Positions 1-11,042 of a DNA stretch of 64,000 bases are shown here, one piece after another (the stretch's first letter is position 1; each line of letters opens with the position of its first letter). The position numbers and the translations under genes were made by a program. Origin of the DNA: Emydura subglobosa (lineage: Eukaryota; Chordata; Testudines; Chelidae); the NCBI GenBank assembly GCA_007922225.1, contig ML679995.1:3487928-3551927 (forward strand), written 5' to 3'. The notes beneath the pieces are model-generated. The model was not told where the DNA came from and searched no databases. It saw only the letters and a list, made by a program, of their open reading frames with translations.

Positions 1-520
1 CGGCCCGCCGGGGGTTCCTTGCCCTCCACAGGGGGCAGCAGGTCCCGCCACTTGGTGTCGGGTCGGGACACGCGGGCAAGGAAGCGGAGGGTGCGTGACG
101 CACAAGCGCAGGCAGACGGTCTCTGGGCCCCGGTGGGGAACCGACCGGCTGGATTGTCGCTCACCTGGTTCAGGTGGGGCAGGGGCCGGGTGACACGGGC
201 GGGGGGGGGCGGGACGCAAGGCAGCCCTCACCTCCTGGAGCACACGACCGGGGACACGCAGGATGGGCAGCCCCGAGCACAGGCTGAGTGTCGCAGGGGC
301 CACCCAGCCCCTCCGCTCGTCACCCAGGTCTTCCATTCTAGAGCCAGTCTCCGGCGCAGGGGAGGGGGGGACTGTGCCACCTGCCCCCCAAGGAGTGGGT
401 CATGCAGCAGGGGCTCCGTTAGGAGAGCCTCCCCCTCAGCGGCCGCTACACACTTGGTTGCCGAAAGGAGCTCCCAGCTCCTGAGGAGGTCCTGGCAGAA
501 GGCCGGCAGCTCGCAGACAC
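1..520 (-). mobile_element. TX1-like LINE fragment, C-terminal part of ORF2, cut by the window edge
   Basis: Read on the minus strand, three pieces in slightly shifted frames resemble the region after the reverse transcriptase of L1/TX1-type LINEs. At about 510-345 a frame begins LPAFCQDLLRSW and reaches EPLLHDP. At about 340-215 a frame contains EDLGDERRGWV and RVLQEVRAAL. At about 110-1 a frame contains SRPDTKWRDLLPPVEG. The family call rests on recognition of these phrases, not on a database search. Frame changes and a stop show that it is a decayed copy. The GT dinucleotides after these frames imitate splice donors, so they should not be read as exons. The element continues beyond position 1. 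Confidence 0.6.
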
Positions 521-1958
521 CCCAGAGGAGACCTCTCGGGTGGAGATAAAAGAACAGCCAAAATTATCGGAGCCCTGGGAGGCGGGGAAGGGAGGCGAGC
601 GCCAGCGCGCTCCAGGCCAGACTGCCCGTGCTGTAAAGCAGTCTGGGCGGGGCCTGAAGGCAGCAGGCGTGGACCGGGCTGCGGATGCAAACCAGGCCCT
701 GTCCGCCCTTCCCCAGGGGGAAGCTGCTGCTAGCCTGTGCCTCGGTTTCCCTGCTGTGGGTCCCTGAGCTGCCGGATCAAAGCTAGCTCCGGTACGTCTA
801 CATACGCTGCCATTGCAGGAGAGCGAGGGGGTGTAGGAGCACGGCTTTCCACCCCGCCATGCACTGCCCAGACCTTGGCTCCGGGTGTGCAGAGTCAGTG
901 TGTGGTGTGCGCCCATTACCCCTGGCCAGGGCAGGTGGCTGGAAGGTGTCAAAGGGGCTGGGGGCGAGGACAATGCAACAACCAGCATGACTGGGCCAGC
1001 ACGGGCAGGTGCTGTAACTTGCTGCTGGCATAGGCCGCCAGCAAATAACTCCTGCCCCGCCCGGTACCGGGGGGAAGCCCTTGCTCCCGGCTGGGTTTAA
1101 AGTCGTGACCATGCCCTTTCTGAGCCAGAGGTTCTGGCGAACACCCAGCAGTCCTGCCCCCTCCGCGCCCCCGTCTCTTGGCAGTTCATTTCTGCGTCTT
1201 TGCCCCCTCCCGTTTGAGACCCAGATGCTTCCAATCAGAGGTTGATAGTTGCACAAGGCACGGCAGCTGGGGGAAGAGATTCTCGGCAATTACTGCAGCC
1301 CATCCCAGCTGGGGAAATGCCGAGCTCTCCCATCTGCTCACTGCGTTTGTTAGAAGGTGGCTATGTCGTCTGGACGTGTGCTTTAGATTCCCTGGGACCG
1401 ATCCTCCCAAGCACTCGATTTTCCCTGAAGCGTTTCGAAAAGGGCTGGTGGTTTAGGATCTGCACTGATCCCCAATGGCCCGGCCCAGCCCAGCCCCACG
1501 CTCTAGGAAGCTGGCGTCTCTTCTGCTCTGCTCTTACCTGTTACAGCTGGAGACTTTTCCTCCTCCCTCGTGGAGCAATCCCAATGTCTGTCCCTGCCGT
1601 TCTTCCCTCAGTCTCCTGAGATGCCTGATTCCTGGCCTCAGTCACTCCTCTGCAGATGGTACCTGTCTGTGCCTGTGCCGATGCTCTCCTGCCTCCTAGC
1701 ACGAGCCCCTCCGCTCCTAGCTACCCTCCGCTACCCAGCGTTGTAAAACCGCAGCCGTCCCGGGGTGTCCACACTGCATGGTGACCCCAGTCCGTGGCAG
1801 CCAGGCTTGTGGCCTTTGCGTTTCCAAGCCTGCAGCTGAGCGTCCGTGCTTCAGTGTAAACCTGGCTTTGCAGCGGCTGGCCCCGGGTCTCCCAGCTGTG
1901 CTGCTGTCTCCATTCTGCACCGCACAGACCGTCTGGCTCGGATCTGTGGATGAAGCTG
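521..1958. other. GC-rich intergenic stretch without a recognised gene
   Basis: Open frames occur on both strands but show no protein family, no consistent exon boundaries and strongly biased residue content, as expected by chance in GC-rich DNA. A motif GTCCACACTGC near 1768 resembles the end of the MITE family annotated next, so 1738-1958 may belong to a compound copy. Confidence 0.5.
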
Positions 1959-2154
1959 CGTCCACACTGCAAAATGACAGGGCTAGGACTGCATCTCTGT
2001 CGGGACTCAGGCTCTGACCCACCCCCTAGCGGGGTCCTAGGAGCTGGGTCCTCAGTGCTTGCTGACCCGAGCCAGACTGATTGGTGTGTGGATGGAAGGT
2101 GGGGCTTGGGTGCAAACCCACGTCTGAGCCCAGGCTTATGGGCAGTGTAGACAG
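1959..2154. mobile_element. Non-autonomous DNA transposon (MITE) with CACACTGC/GCAGTGT ends
   Basis: The left end reads GTCCACACTGC and the right end GCAGTGTAGACAG, an imperfect inverted terminal repeat. The interior closely resembles 56350-56542: both contain CACACTGCAAAATGACAGGG, a CTCTGA(C/G) block followed by CCAGACTGATT-like sequence, and the same right end. Palindromic MITEs of this kind are abundant in turtle genomes (family knowledge). No coding capacity is seen. Confidence 0.55.
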
Positions 2155-3540
2155 ACCCCCAGATCTCAAATATTCCTCCCTTCCATATAAGCCACCTATT
2201 GCCATGGCTCTGAATTCCCCATGACCACGGCCCTGTCCTCTGCTGCCAGCCGGAATCGGGCCTTTAGCACCTCCTCACTGCTGCAGTTTCTTCCGTTATG
2301 GTTTTAAATCTCTGCTCTCTGTGTGCCGGGAGCTCCTGACAATGGGGGAGGACAGCAGAGATGGGAGAGGAGGGGCAAGAAAACGCCTGTACCACTGCTG
2401 GGAGCAGGGCTCAGGTGGTGGGTGGGGACGGGGGCAGCAGGAACTTAGGGCTGGAAACTGGCTGCTCTCGGTCGCTCCCTCAGTCCCCGCCTGTGCGGCT
2501 CCTAGAATAAAAGCCCAGGACTCCCAGCTGCTCCTTTCCAAGAGCTCATGAGACTTTCCAGCGGGAGGGAGGGACAGGCCCGTGCTGACGAAATGCCAGG
2601 CCAAAGGGAGCCGCGTTCACCGCTCAGGATGGGGACGTAGTTCACTGGCACTGGTTCCTCCCGTTCTGATCTTCTCCTTCCGGACGGGGAACTCAGATCT
2701 GGATTCCCAGCCCGCAGGCGGCCGCAGCGCTTGACCATCGCCACAGGGGCCGAGGCGCTAGGCTCTGCCCCGTGTCGCTCTGTAAAGCCGGCTCACATTG
2801 CCTAGGCGTGGGGTGCAAATCCACACAGGGTCCCGTGCTCTCCAGGGTGAATCCGAACCTAGCAGAAGAGGGTGGACGGAAGGGCCTGACCCAAAGCCTT
2901 CAATCCCCTCACCTCCATGCGTGGCGGATCCAGCCAACCGTGCAAAAGAAACCTTGAAGTCGGTCATTGTCTGGGATTCGGTACTGTCCCCACCCCCATG
3001 GCCTGCTGCCTGTCAAACACACAGACTTCTAGTCCAAACTCCAAGGGCAACAGGATGGGAGGATCTCACGCCTTCCCCACTAGCAGTCCTGGGGCACTGG
3101 AACACAAAGCCGGGAGCCAAGTCCATGGAATTAACGTACAGCACCATCGACCTTCTCCTGGTGGTCACAGCGGTGTCAGAGTGCCCCCCCATGGCTGTGG
3201 GTAGGCACTGCAGCTGTGAATCAGAATCCACACGGAGGTCTTGTCTACACTTGCTCTGTCACGCGTTCATTGGAGGGTGCAGTTAAAGCGGTGCGGCCTC
3301 GCCAAGTGGGAATGCAGGTTTGTGGCTGCAGATGTGCGTATGCTGGGATAGCTGAGTGCCAAACCAGTATAAGGCGCCTTTATAAAGTAGACGATGCTTC
3401 ATTAATTGGGACAAACAGTGCGTGTGGGCCAGCTCAGCTGCCTGCCCCTCCATGGCCTTCAACAGAGTGGCACCAGCAGGGCTGCATTTTGGCCACGGAC
3501 CCATGGACGTTAGAGATGGAGCTGGAGCTCCCTCTTGCCT
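2155..3540. other. Intergenic stretch, no gene recognised
   Basis: Nothing gene-like is supported. A MITE-like end GTCTTGTCTACACTTG occurs near 3238, and the sequence after it (to about 3420) may be a degraded MITE. Confidence 0.4.
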
Positions 3541-3665
3541 CGTGTCCTGTACGGCAGGGACCGTCTTTCCATTACGTGTGTGTACAGGAGCCCGATCCCC
3601 GATTGGGTCCTCTAAGCACGACTGTCCTGCTCATATAATAAACAACCACAATAGTAATAAAGACA
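3541..3665 (+). repeat. Old SINE/LINE-tail type repeat (GGCAGGGACCGTCTTT family)
   Basis: Contains GGCAGGGACCGTCTTTCC, a GTACAG block, GGGTCCTCTAAGCAC and an AATAATAA-like tail. The same order of blocks recurs at 16346-16445, 21505-21560, 26240-26355 (reverse) and 28275-28370, so it is an interspersed repeat of this genome. Confidence 0.5.
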
Positions 3666-4498
3666 GGAAAGGCCAGATAAACCATCTCCCTGGGGCCAGT
3701 GCAGGATTGTTCCCTATAGGACACTTTCCGCTGAATTTGGCCAAACTACTTTTAAAACTCCCAGGCCACGGAGCACCCGCTGCTCCTTCGGGAGACAATC
3801 CAACCGGCTAATCCAGATCAGTGCCAGGCAGATGGACCTTTGGAACTGGCAGCACTTGGCTCAGTGAGGCACAGCTGGGGCTGGAGGGACGTGCCATGTG
3901 TCAGCTCCGTGTTCACTGCAAACGTGGGTTTGTGAAAGGTACGAAACGTAAAAGGCCAGGGCAACGTTTCAGAAGGCGTGACCTGTGCCGTCTCGTGCGC
4001 AGAGGCCTGCAGACAAGCCATGAGAAGACCCATAGAAGCCATGAGCACCAAAAACTTTCCCTGAAGAAATCGTTTGGTTGGGGGCTGGGGTGGAGGCGTT
4101 TGGGGGCATTTGGATTTTGAAAACTGAAATTTGCACGCTGAAAATCAAAACAGTTTGGTTTTTTTCTGTGGAAAAAAAAAATTTTTTTTTAAATGGATGT
4201 TTCGATTCTGGGTTCTGAGTATCACCCAGATCACGGGACCCTGGAGTCCGAATCTCCTTTGAGTATTAATGCTGAGTATGGGCCGGGCTTCTACAGCTGT
4301 AAAAACTGATGTGGAATTTGCTTCGATAACGATTTCGTGCCTGGCCCTACAATTTGTGACGGCTGTGTGCTTTCAAAGTCAGCCCTGAGGTTTCCCAGAG
4401 AGTAGAGTAATAATAAATCTAGGGTCTCTCCCGGCATTTCCAAGGATTTAACATCATCGCTGAGAATTCTGAGAGATTTGGGAGACTTCCAGGCTCCA
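3666..4498. other. Intergenic stretch with an A/T homopolymer-rich segment
   Basis: No gene is seen. Positions 4125-4200 form an A/T-rich segment with runs of A and T. Similar A/T-rich blocks lie at about 37060-37170, 38860-38940 and 41700-41960 and may be members of one poorly conserved repeat. Confidence 0.4.
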
Positions 4499-5317
4499 TC
4501 AGCCAGCCAGGAGGCCCCATGGTGAAGATAATGGATCCTTCAAGCCCAAAGAGTCAGGATTAGGAGAATCAAAGCAGTGTCTCTGGAAAGGATTCAGGCA
4601 TTGTAGTGGATGATCAGCTGAACGTGGGTTCCCCGCACAATGCCGTGGAAAAAAGAGCAAACGCGATCCTTGGATGTGTGAAGAGGGAAGAGTAACAAGC
4701 AATAGGCAGGCGACTTTTTAACCTCTGTCTACAGCACCGGTGAGACAGGCAGTGGAACACTGCGTCCCGTTCTGGTGTCCGCATTCTCAAAAGGGTATTG
4801 AAAAATGATAGAAGATGCAGAGAAGAGCCACCAAAATGATTGGCGGGCTAGAGAAAAAGCCGTGCCCTAAGAGACCATGAGGAGCGCAGTCTGCTCAGCT
4901 GATCGAAGCGAAGAGTGAGAGATACGTTGATTATGGTATAGATGTACCTGCTTCAGGAAGAAAATGCCAGGAACGTCATGGCTCCTCTTTACTCTAACCG
5001 AGAAAGGCAGAACAAGAACAGATGGCTGCAAGCTGAAGCCAGACCAGTTCTCATGAGAAATAAGGGCACAAATGTCTACCAGGGAGGGTGATTATCCATT
5101 GGAACAAACGCCCAAGGGCAGTGGTGGATTGTCTATCTCTTGATGTCTTCAGATCCTGCCTGGCTGTCCTTCTGGAAGATGCATTAGCCAAAACACCAGT
5201 TATTGGGCTCAATACAGGGGTAACTTGCTGACGTTCTCTGGCCTGGGCTATGCAAGAGGTCAGACTAGATGATCTAATGGGCCCCTCTGGCCTTCAGATG
5301 CATGAATCCATGAATCC
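4499..5317 (+). mobile_element. CR1-type LINE, 3' portion, plus strand
   Basis: The segment contains decayed CR1 3' ORF landmarks, such as GAGAAGAGCCACCAAAATGAT around 4813 and a downstream GAACAAACGCCCAAGGGCAG-type block. It ends in the CR1 3' tail: GGTCAGACTAGATGATCTA near 5260, TCTGGCCTTCAGA, then tandem ATGAATCC at 5303-5317. Many stops and indels show that it is an old copy. Confidence 0.8.
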
Positions 5318-7159
5318 AGGTTGTTTCCCTGGTTGCCATGACAGCTGTGGACTGCCTGTCCGTTGTGGTGCACTGGCCCCGGCCCCGGGAGCTGAGCCTG
5401 GGGCTTTTCTGTGCGAGGGACCTACGCCAGTCAGATGTGTGAGTTTGTTTCTTCGAAATCCAATTCTCAGTCGCTCCATCAACCAACCGTCCCAGGCCAG
5501 CGACGGCGCTTTCCCACCGGCCCAGCTGCTTCCAGGCCATGTTTGGGCTCAGGGAAACCGGCCCTCACCCAGAGAGGGACCATCTATGCGACCCTCTGAG
5601 AAGGAACTGCTGAAGGCACCCAAGCCCCAACGTCCACGCTGCTCTTCTTAGCACGCTGGCTCCAGTGGGGCTAGCATGAGTCTGTCGACAATCTGGCAGG
5701 CTTGCTCCCCGCTGCAGTGTAGACACACCCTAGGTGGCTTCTGGATTAGGCTTTGCCACCTCCTCCCTGGGAACACGGGGCAGAGCATCTGTACAAGGAG
5801 AGAGCCTGGGAGGTGTTTCCTCATTAGTTTAGAGGATCAGAATTTGTTACTGGAGTTGGGGAACTCAGCCAGAGTGGACAGCGCCCCTTGGAAAGGGGGT
5901 GGGACAGGAATTATAAACCCCACACGGGCCTGGCGAGTGTCAATGGACTTGCCAGGTGTGTCAAGCCTGAAGGGAAGACGTACAAGGGAGAAGCCTAGAT
6001 GAGCTGGTGATGGGCCTGGGAGGGCAGCAGACCTTCAGTGCCTGGCATGGGTCTGGCTGAAGGCAGGAGCTACTTGGACGACCGCTGCCTATTGAGGCCT
6101 CCTTTGAGATGAAAGAGGGCCAAACCCGGAGCCATTCCTTTGGGGCTATTACAAGAGACTCACCCCCGGGTGCCAGACCGGGCTCAGAGTCTCTCTGAAG
6201 GAAGAGAGACCTGGCACGTCCCTGTGCTGGTTCACGTGTCTGGTTTTCCCTCTGATCTCTCCTCACCCTGGAAGGGGTGGACTTCCTCAGACTCAGCTGG
6301 AGGGCTGCGTCCCCACCACCAGACCTGTGCTGTTAACCGCCCGGAGATCAAAGGCTGGCTCAGTTCAGTCACATCCCTAGGGACCGGCCCTGTGACAAGG
6401 TGTGTTACACAGTCTCCTGGCTAAGAGCCTGGTTCACTTTTGCCCCACACTGGATCGGGGCCTTTTTGCCCCGGCATCGCACAGGGAGCTCACGCTCACT
6501 TGTCTGACCACTGGATCCTTTGCAGAGGCACGGCTTTCCCTGCTCTGCAGATCTGGCCAGCTTTGCTCGTTCCTAGACGCAGGACCTTGCCTTACATTTG
6601 GTGTGAATGGACTCAGCTCGCCAAGTGGTCCAGATGGCGCTATCCGATTGCCCTGCCCTTCCCATTATTTACCATCCCACCAACCTTTGTCAGCCACAGA
6701 TTTCGTCAGCTGCCACTTCGTATTCACTCCCAGATCACCGATTGAAAACATCGATCCCTGAGAAGGCACTAGAAACCACCCTGCCTCCAGCAATGAGCCC
6801 CCATTCACAACTAGTGTTTGAGGTCTGTCCTGTCTTAATCCACGGAGCCTGTGTAGCGTTTGTAGATCTCGCTGGGGAGGCTTTGGAGCTGTATAAAGGC
6901 CAGGAGGGACGATGATGATGACGGGCTGAAGGGAGATGATGGTCTCCCCACTGTAGATAAAGCAAGAACCAGCCTCTCTCTACAGCTCTGGTGCAAGCCC
7001 TCTGGAATGGGGAGAAAAATCACTCGCCCAAATGGTGGGGGGAAGGGAATAAAAATCCCTTTGGAGCAAATCCCCGTGTTCATTCAGACAATCATTTGTT
7101 GACCCCTTTGTGCAGGGTTTGCCCAGCTCTAAGCAACAGGAAAGAGTTCAGAAACGTTG
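5318..7159. other. Intergenic stretch, no gene recognised
   Basis: No protein family or splice structure is supported. GCAGTGTAGACAC at about 5714-5726 matches a MITE end, so about 5660-5730 may be a MITE fragment. A block near 6890-6930 is a short GAT-rich microsatellite. Confidence 0.4.
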
Positions 7160-7344
7160 AGCCAGATCCTCAGCTAGTGTAAATGGGTGCAGCTCCACTG
7201 GAGGGCATCACCAGCTCCTCCGTGGTGGAAACTGGCATAGCTCTGTTGTACGCAGTGGTCCAGCTTCCCAGTTGCTGGGAATCGGATTCGTCCGGTTGCA
7301 CTCAGTGGAGGTCGGCTTATATTACTCTGGCTGAGAATCTGGCC
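7160..7344. mobile_element. Palindrome-ended MITE (GCCAGATCCTCAGC ends)
   Basis: The left end GCCAGATCCTCAGC and right end GCTGAGAATCTGGCC form an imperfect inverted terminal repeat about 185 bp apart, without coding capacity. This ending is familiar from amniote dispersed repeats; the exact family cannot be named from sequence alone. Confidence 0.5.
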
Positions 7345-8059
7345 CAGAAAGTTCGGGTTGAACATCAGGAAAATCTCCCTGCCTGTGTGAGCGATCCGCC
7401 TGTGGGATGCTCTCCCAAGGGCACGGGGAGCCCCATGGCTGAGGACAGAGAAAACTAGACTGGGCAAAGCCCTAGAAATGACTGTGGCTATGAATTCCAT
7501 GGCTGCCGGGGTCGGGCCAGGACCATTTGCCTATATGGCATTGAGTCAAATCCTGCAGCTGGCTGCTGTGATATTAACACTTGTAGCCACTTGCATCAGG
7601 GCGTAAACTGATAGTGGCTGGGGTCAGGAAGGAACGTTGCTGCCCCTGGCCCGGTGCTTACTGCGTAACGGATTTACCGGGGCAGTCCTGTTCTGCAGTC
7701 CTCCGTCTCCAAGGCTGGGCCACCTGGCTTCAGTATGCCTCTTTCTCTCTGCGAGTTCTCAAAAGCGCGTCCAGCCGGGTTCATGCTCTTGTTTAGAGAC
7801 TTTGACCCCTTCAGGGAGCAATGCACTCAGTGGGTATCCGCAGCGAAGCAATGCAGCCTTTCAGAACACGGCTGCATTTATTAAAGTGGGACAGAGCATC
7901 ACAGAGTCCTTAGGTTAGCGTAGAACAGTCAAGCTTAAGACAGAAATTATATAGGCAGAAGCAACTGCCCCCGTGTCCCTAGCCCTCCTTGAATCCATCT
8001 TGGCTCTCCGTGTCCCCTCCTTCGTGTGTCCCTCAGTACCCTGGACGCTTCCTGTCTTT
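7345..8059. other. Intergenic stretch, no gene recognised
   Basis: Frames at about 7614-7918 show no recognisable domain. GGGTCAGGAAGGAA at 7621-7634 matches a CR1 block seen at 16791, so a small CR1 fragment is possible. Confidence 0.35.
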
Positions 8060-8830
8060 GGGCTCGTCTACACAGTTAGAATATAGGTATTAAGGCCTGC
8101 CTGTAAAGGCCTGTGATTTTTAAGTATATTCTTATCACTTAGCTAGTTACAGGGGTATAAAAACAAAGAATCCAAATCACAGGCTGCCTGTCTATCTCTC
8201 ACTGTGACAGTCTCAGGCCTTGTACTTTGGCGAAGCAAAACCAAAAGCAGCAGAGACAGCCATAAACTGGGAAGCGTGTGGTCCCGTCCACACATTCCAA
8301 CCAATTGCATTAAAACAAAGGTATACCAGGCTGTTTAGCAGGCGATCCAGTCTAACACCTCCAGACAAAGGAAAGACCCAAGGGTACTTAAAGAAAACAT
8401 TGTTTGAGAGCATTCTGCCTGGTTTTTAACACTTGTCAGCAGCTGTGGTTGTCGAATCTACACTTTGTATTGTTTGGTCTTTATAGCACCCACTGTTCTG
8501 ATCATTTCTGTCTGATTCTCGGATTGTTTCTGTCTGTCCCATAACTCATTGTAATCAGTTAAGGTAGTGGGGTTTGATTGGGTAGAGAATTAGGTAACAC
8601 TACAGTAGGATTGGTGAAAGAATTATCTTGTAATATATTTAAGCAAATGATTGGTTAGGATACACTATAAAACCTGAGGTCAAACAGGAAGTAGAGACGG
8701 AAAATTTACTGGTGTGAAGAACTGGAATTGATGCCTGCTTGATTATCCCAGTAAAGCCATTGTATCGCCTGCTGCTGGACTCTGGACTTCTCAGCAAACC
8801 AAGAACTGAGGGGCGAGGCCCTAACATGCA
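8060..8830 (+). repeat. Possible LTR-type interspersed repeat
   Basis: A TATA-like CTATAAAACC at 8666-8675 lies inside a 620 bp segment that starts TGTGACAGTC near 8203 and ends CCCTAACA near 8826, the TG...CA ends expected of an LTR. The upstream part (8060-8200) looks like another piece of the same repeat. No clear target-site duplication was found, and no retroviral coding remnant lies next to it, so at most it is a solo LTR. Confidence 0.35.
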
Positions 8831-9088
8831 CTAGAAGCGTTCTGGGGGTCAGCTGCATCCCTGTAGTGCGTCTGGTGAAGATGCTCTATGCCGATGGGAG
8901 AAAGTTCTCCTGACAGCAGAATAAAGCCACCTCTGCAGGCAGTCGCTATGTTGGCAGGAGAGTTTCTCATAGTGCGGTCCACACCAGCGCTTAGATCAGT
9001 GTAACTTACATCGTTTGGAGGGGGTGGCTTATTCACACCCCTGAGTGACATAAGTTATACCGACATAACCTGTAATGTAGACAAGTCC
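8831..9088 (-). mobile_element. Harbinger-like MITE, diverged copy
   Basis: The block CACACCCCTGAGTGACATAA (9035-9054) and the end GTAGACAAGTCC (about 9076-9088) match the better preserved MITE at 60661-60935, which has CACACCCCTGAGCGACAGAA and a GTCTACAC terminus. The left border is approximate. No coding capacity is seen. Confidence 0.5.
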
Positions 9089-9770
9089 TTTCTTTCAAGT
9101 TGCACCCCCTGCTGTTCCTAAGCTTACCCACTGTTAGGAGTTAATGATCGGTCGTTGAGACTGCCGGTGTCTCTGCAGGGCCTTCTATTCGTATTTGTTG
9201 ATTCCAGCTGTTCATACTTGTTAATGCATCTGGTCCCAGCCAGACAGTGTATATGGCATCCAGTCATGCCTCATTTCCTTCTCTTCTAGAACTCAATCCC
9301 TTCACCACCGCTGGATATGAGAGAGGCCAGGTGTTTACCGACCCAGTGGGTAGGCATACAAAGTGGGCAGGTAAATGTAGTCACACATATTGTTCATAAA
9401 ACTATTACAGAACGCCCCACATTGTCCACAGATGGGCTTACCTTGCACCATGGAAAATCCTTCCTTTGCATGTCCTGGATAAGGAGTGCTGATCTGGGGA
9501 AGTGTGCACGCCGAGTCTGAGGTTGTGCCCTTCTCCAACCAGTGCAATGGCTTGCGCAGTCCAAGCTGCTTTGTACGGCAAGAGATTAAAGCATCGAGCT
9601 ACTCTGCAAAGTGACTGTCAGAATGGCTGCAGCTTTCCCAGCAGATATCCACCCCACTTTGCCCTCCTCAGGCATATTGCGATGCAGAGATGCTGATTCT
9701 AGGAAGAGAGAAATTTTTACCCCTTTTCCTGCAGGCAGCTAAGAAGGGACAAGCTGGAGACGGTTCCTTA
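9089..9770. other. Intergenic stretch, no gene recognised
   Basis: No domain, RNA structure or repeat could be assigned with confidence. Confidence 0.4.
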
Positions 9771-10283
9771 GAATAATAGAATCATAGAAGATGAGGGTTG
9801 GAAGGGACCTCAGGAGGTATCTAGTCCAACCCCCTGCTCAAAGCAGGACAAACCCAACTAAATCATCCCAGCCAGGGCTTTGTCAAGCCACAACTTAAAA
9901 ATCTCTAAGGATGGAGATTCCACCCCCTCCCTAGGTAACCCATTCCAGTGCTTCACCACCCTCCTAGGGAAAAACGTTTTCCTAATGTCCAACCTAGACC
10001 TTCCCCACTGCAACTTGAGACCATTGCTCCTTGTTCTGTCATCTGCCAGCACTGAGAACAGCCTAGCCCCATCCTCCCTGGAACCCCCTTTCAGGTAGTT
10101 GAAGGCTGCTATCAAATCCCCCCTCACTCTTCTCTTCTGCAGATTAAACAAGCCTAGTTCCCTCAGCCTCTCCTCATAAGTCCTGTGCTCCAGCCCCCTA
10201 ATCATTTCTGTTGCCCTCCGCTGGACTCTCTCCAATTTGTCCACATCCTTTCTGTAGTGAGGGCCCCAAACTGGACACAGTAC
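9771..10283 (-). mobile_element. CR1 LINE, 5'-truncated, young-looking 3' end with open ORF2 tail
   Basis: On the minus strand an uninterrupted frame ends at 9858 and covers the C-terminal end of CR1 ORF2. It includes [36 protein letters not shown] and [17 protein letters not shown] and terminates in DKALAGMI. It is followed by a short 3' UTR and the CR1 terminal ATTCTATTATTC-type tail at 9771-9790. Similarity stops near 10283, typical of 5' truncation on insertion. Lack of stops or frameshifts over about 140 codons suggests a fairly recent insertion compared with the other CR1 copies here. Confidence 0.9.
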
Positions 10284-11042
10284 TGCTGCATTGTGAGCAG
10301 GACTGTTTGCTAAGTGCCCGTCGGGGACATGCATGCCAACCCACAAGAGCCGTGTGGGCAGAGATGGAACTGAGGGCAGGATGTGCGGACAATGGGAGAG
10401 GTAGCGGAGGGGTCACTCAGGCCTGGCTAGCCTCGCAGAGCCTTTGTTCCTGAAGATGAGGCGCAAGCTGGGAAGAACCCAGCTGGGCTCTAGGAGTCCC
10501 AGTTGTGTTTGCTGCACTGCAAATTAGAGAGAGGGGAAAAACCCACCCACTGGATCCAGAACCCCTGGGAGATGATCCCAGGCGACCCCCTGCCCCTACA
10601 AGCTGAGCGGTCTGGGGCTTCCTGTCCTGGCGACCCATTGTAGAGCAGGTGTCCTTTGCAGCTGAGTCCCCCGTAGATTAAAGCTGTGTGCTGTTTGTTA
10701 CCGACCTTCCGCGAATACTTCCCCTGCGCCTGGCTCAGATGAAACAGCTGCTGCTGACTGTAACCCAGCTCTCAGACACCAGCAAGACCCAGCCCATGCG
10801 GAGACCGAGGACACCACTCACACCAGGGAAGCCGCACCCTCAGAGCTCACAAAGATCTGGATTCCTAGGGAGCCCCTGGGGAGGCTGCAGGAGCAAACCC
10901 AAATAGCTCAGGGCGACGCTGATCGACCCCGCCTGGTCCCTCTGTTTATGAGGGACAATTCAGACATTTCCTCTGAAGCCTGGATTGCCCCTGGCGCAGG
11001 CAATGGGTCCTGCAGTTGGGGGCTCTCCATGTCCCACAGGGG
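10284..11042. other. Intergenic stretch, no gene recognised
   Basis: No coding, RNA or clear repeat signal was identified. Confidence 0.4.

Noticed and set aside
1..300. Apparent minus-strand exons with good GT donors (after CCAGGAG at about 232 and after GAACCAG at about 164)
   Set aside because: The encoded phrases fit a TX1-like LINE continuing through the supposed splice sites, so they are not exons of a host gene such as DCTN3 or SIGMAR1.
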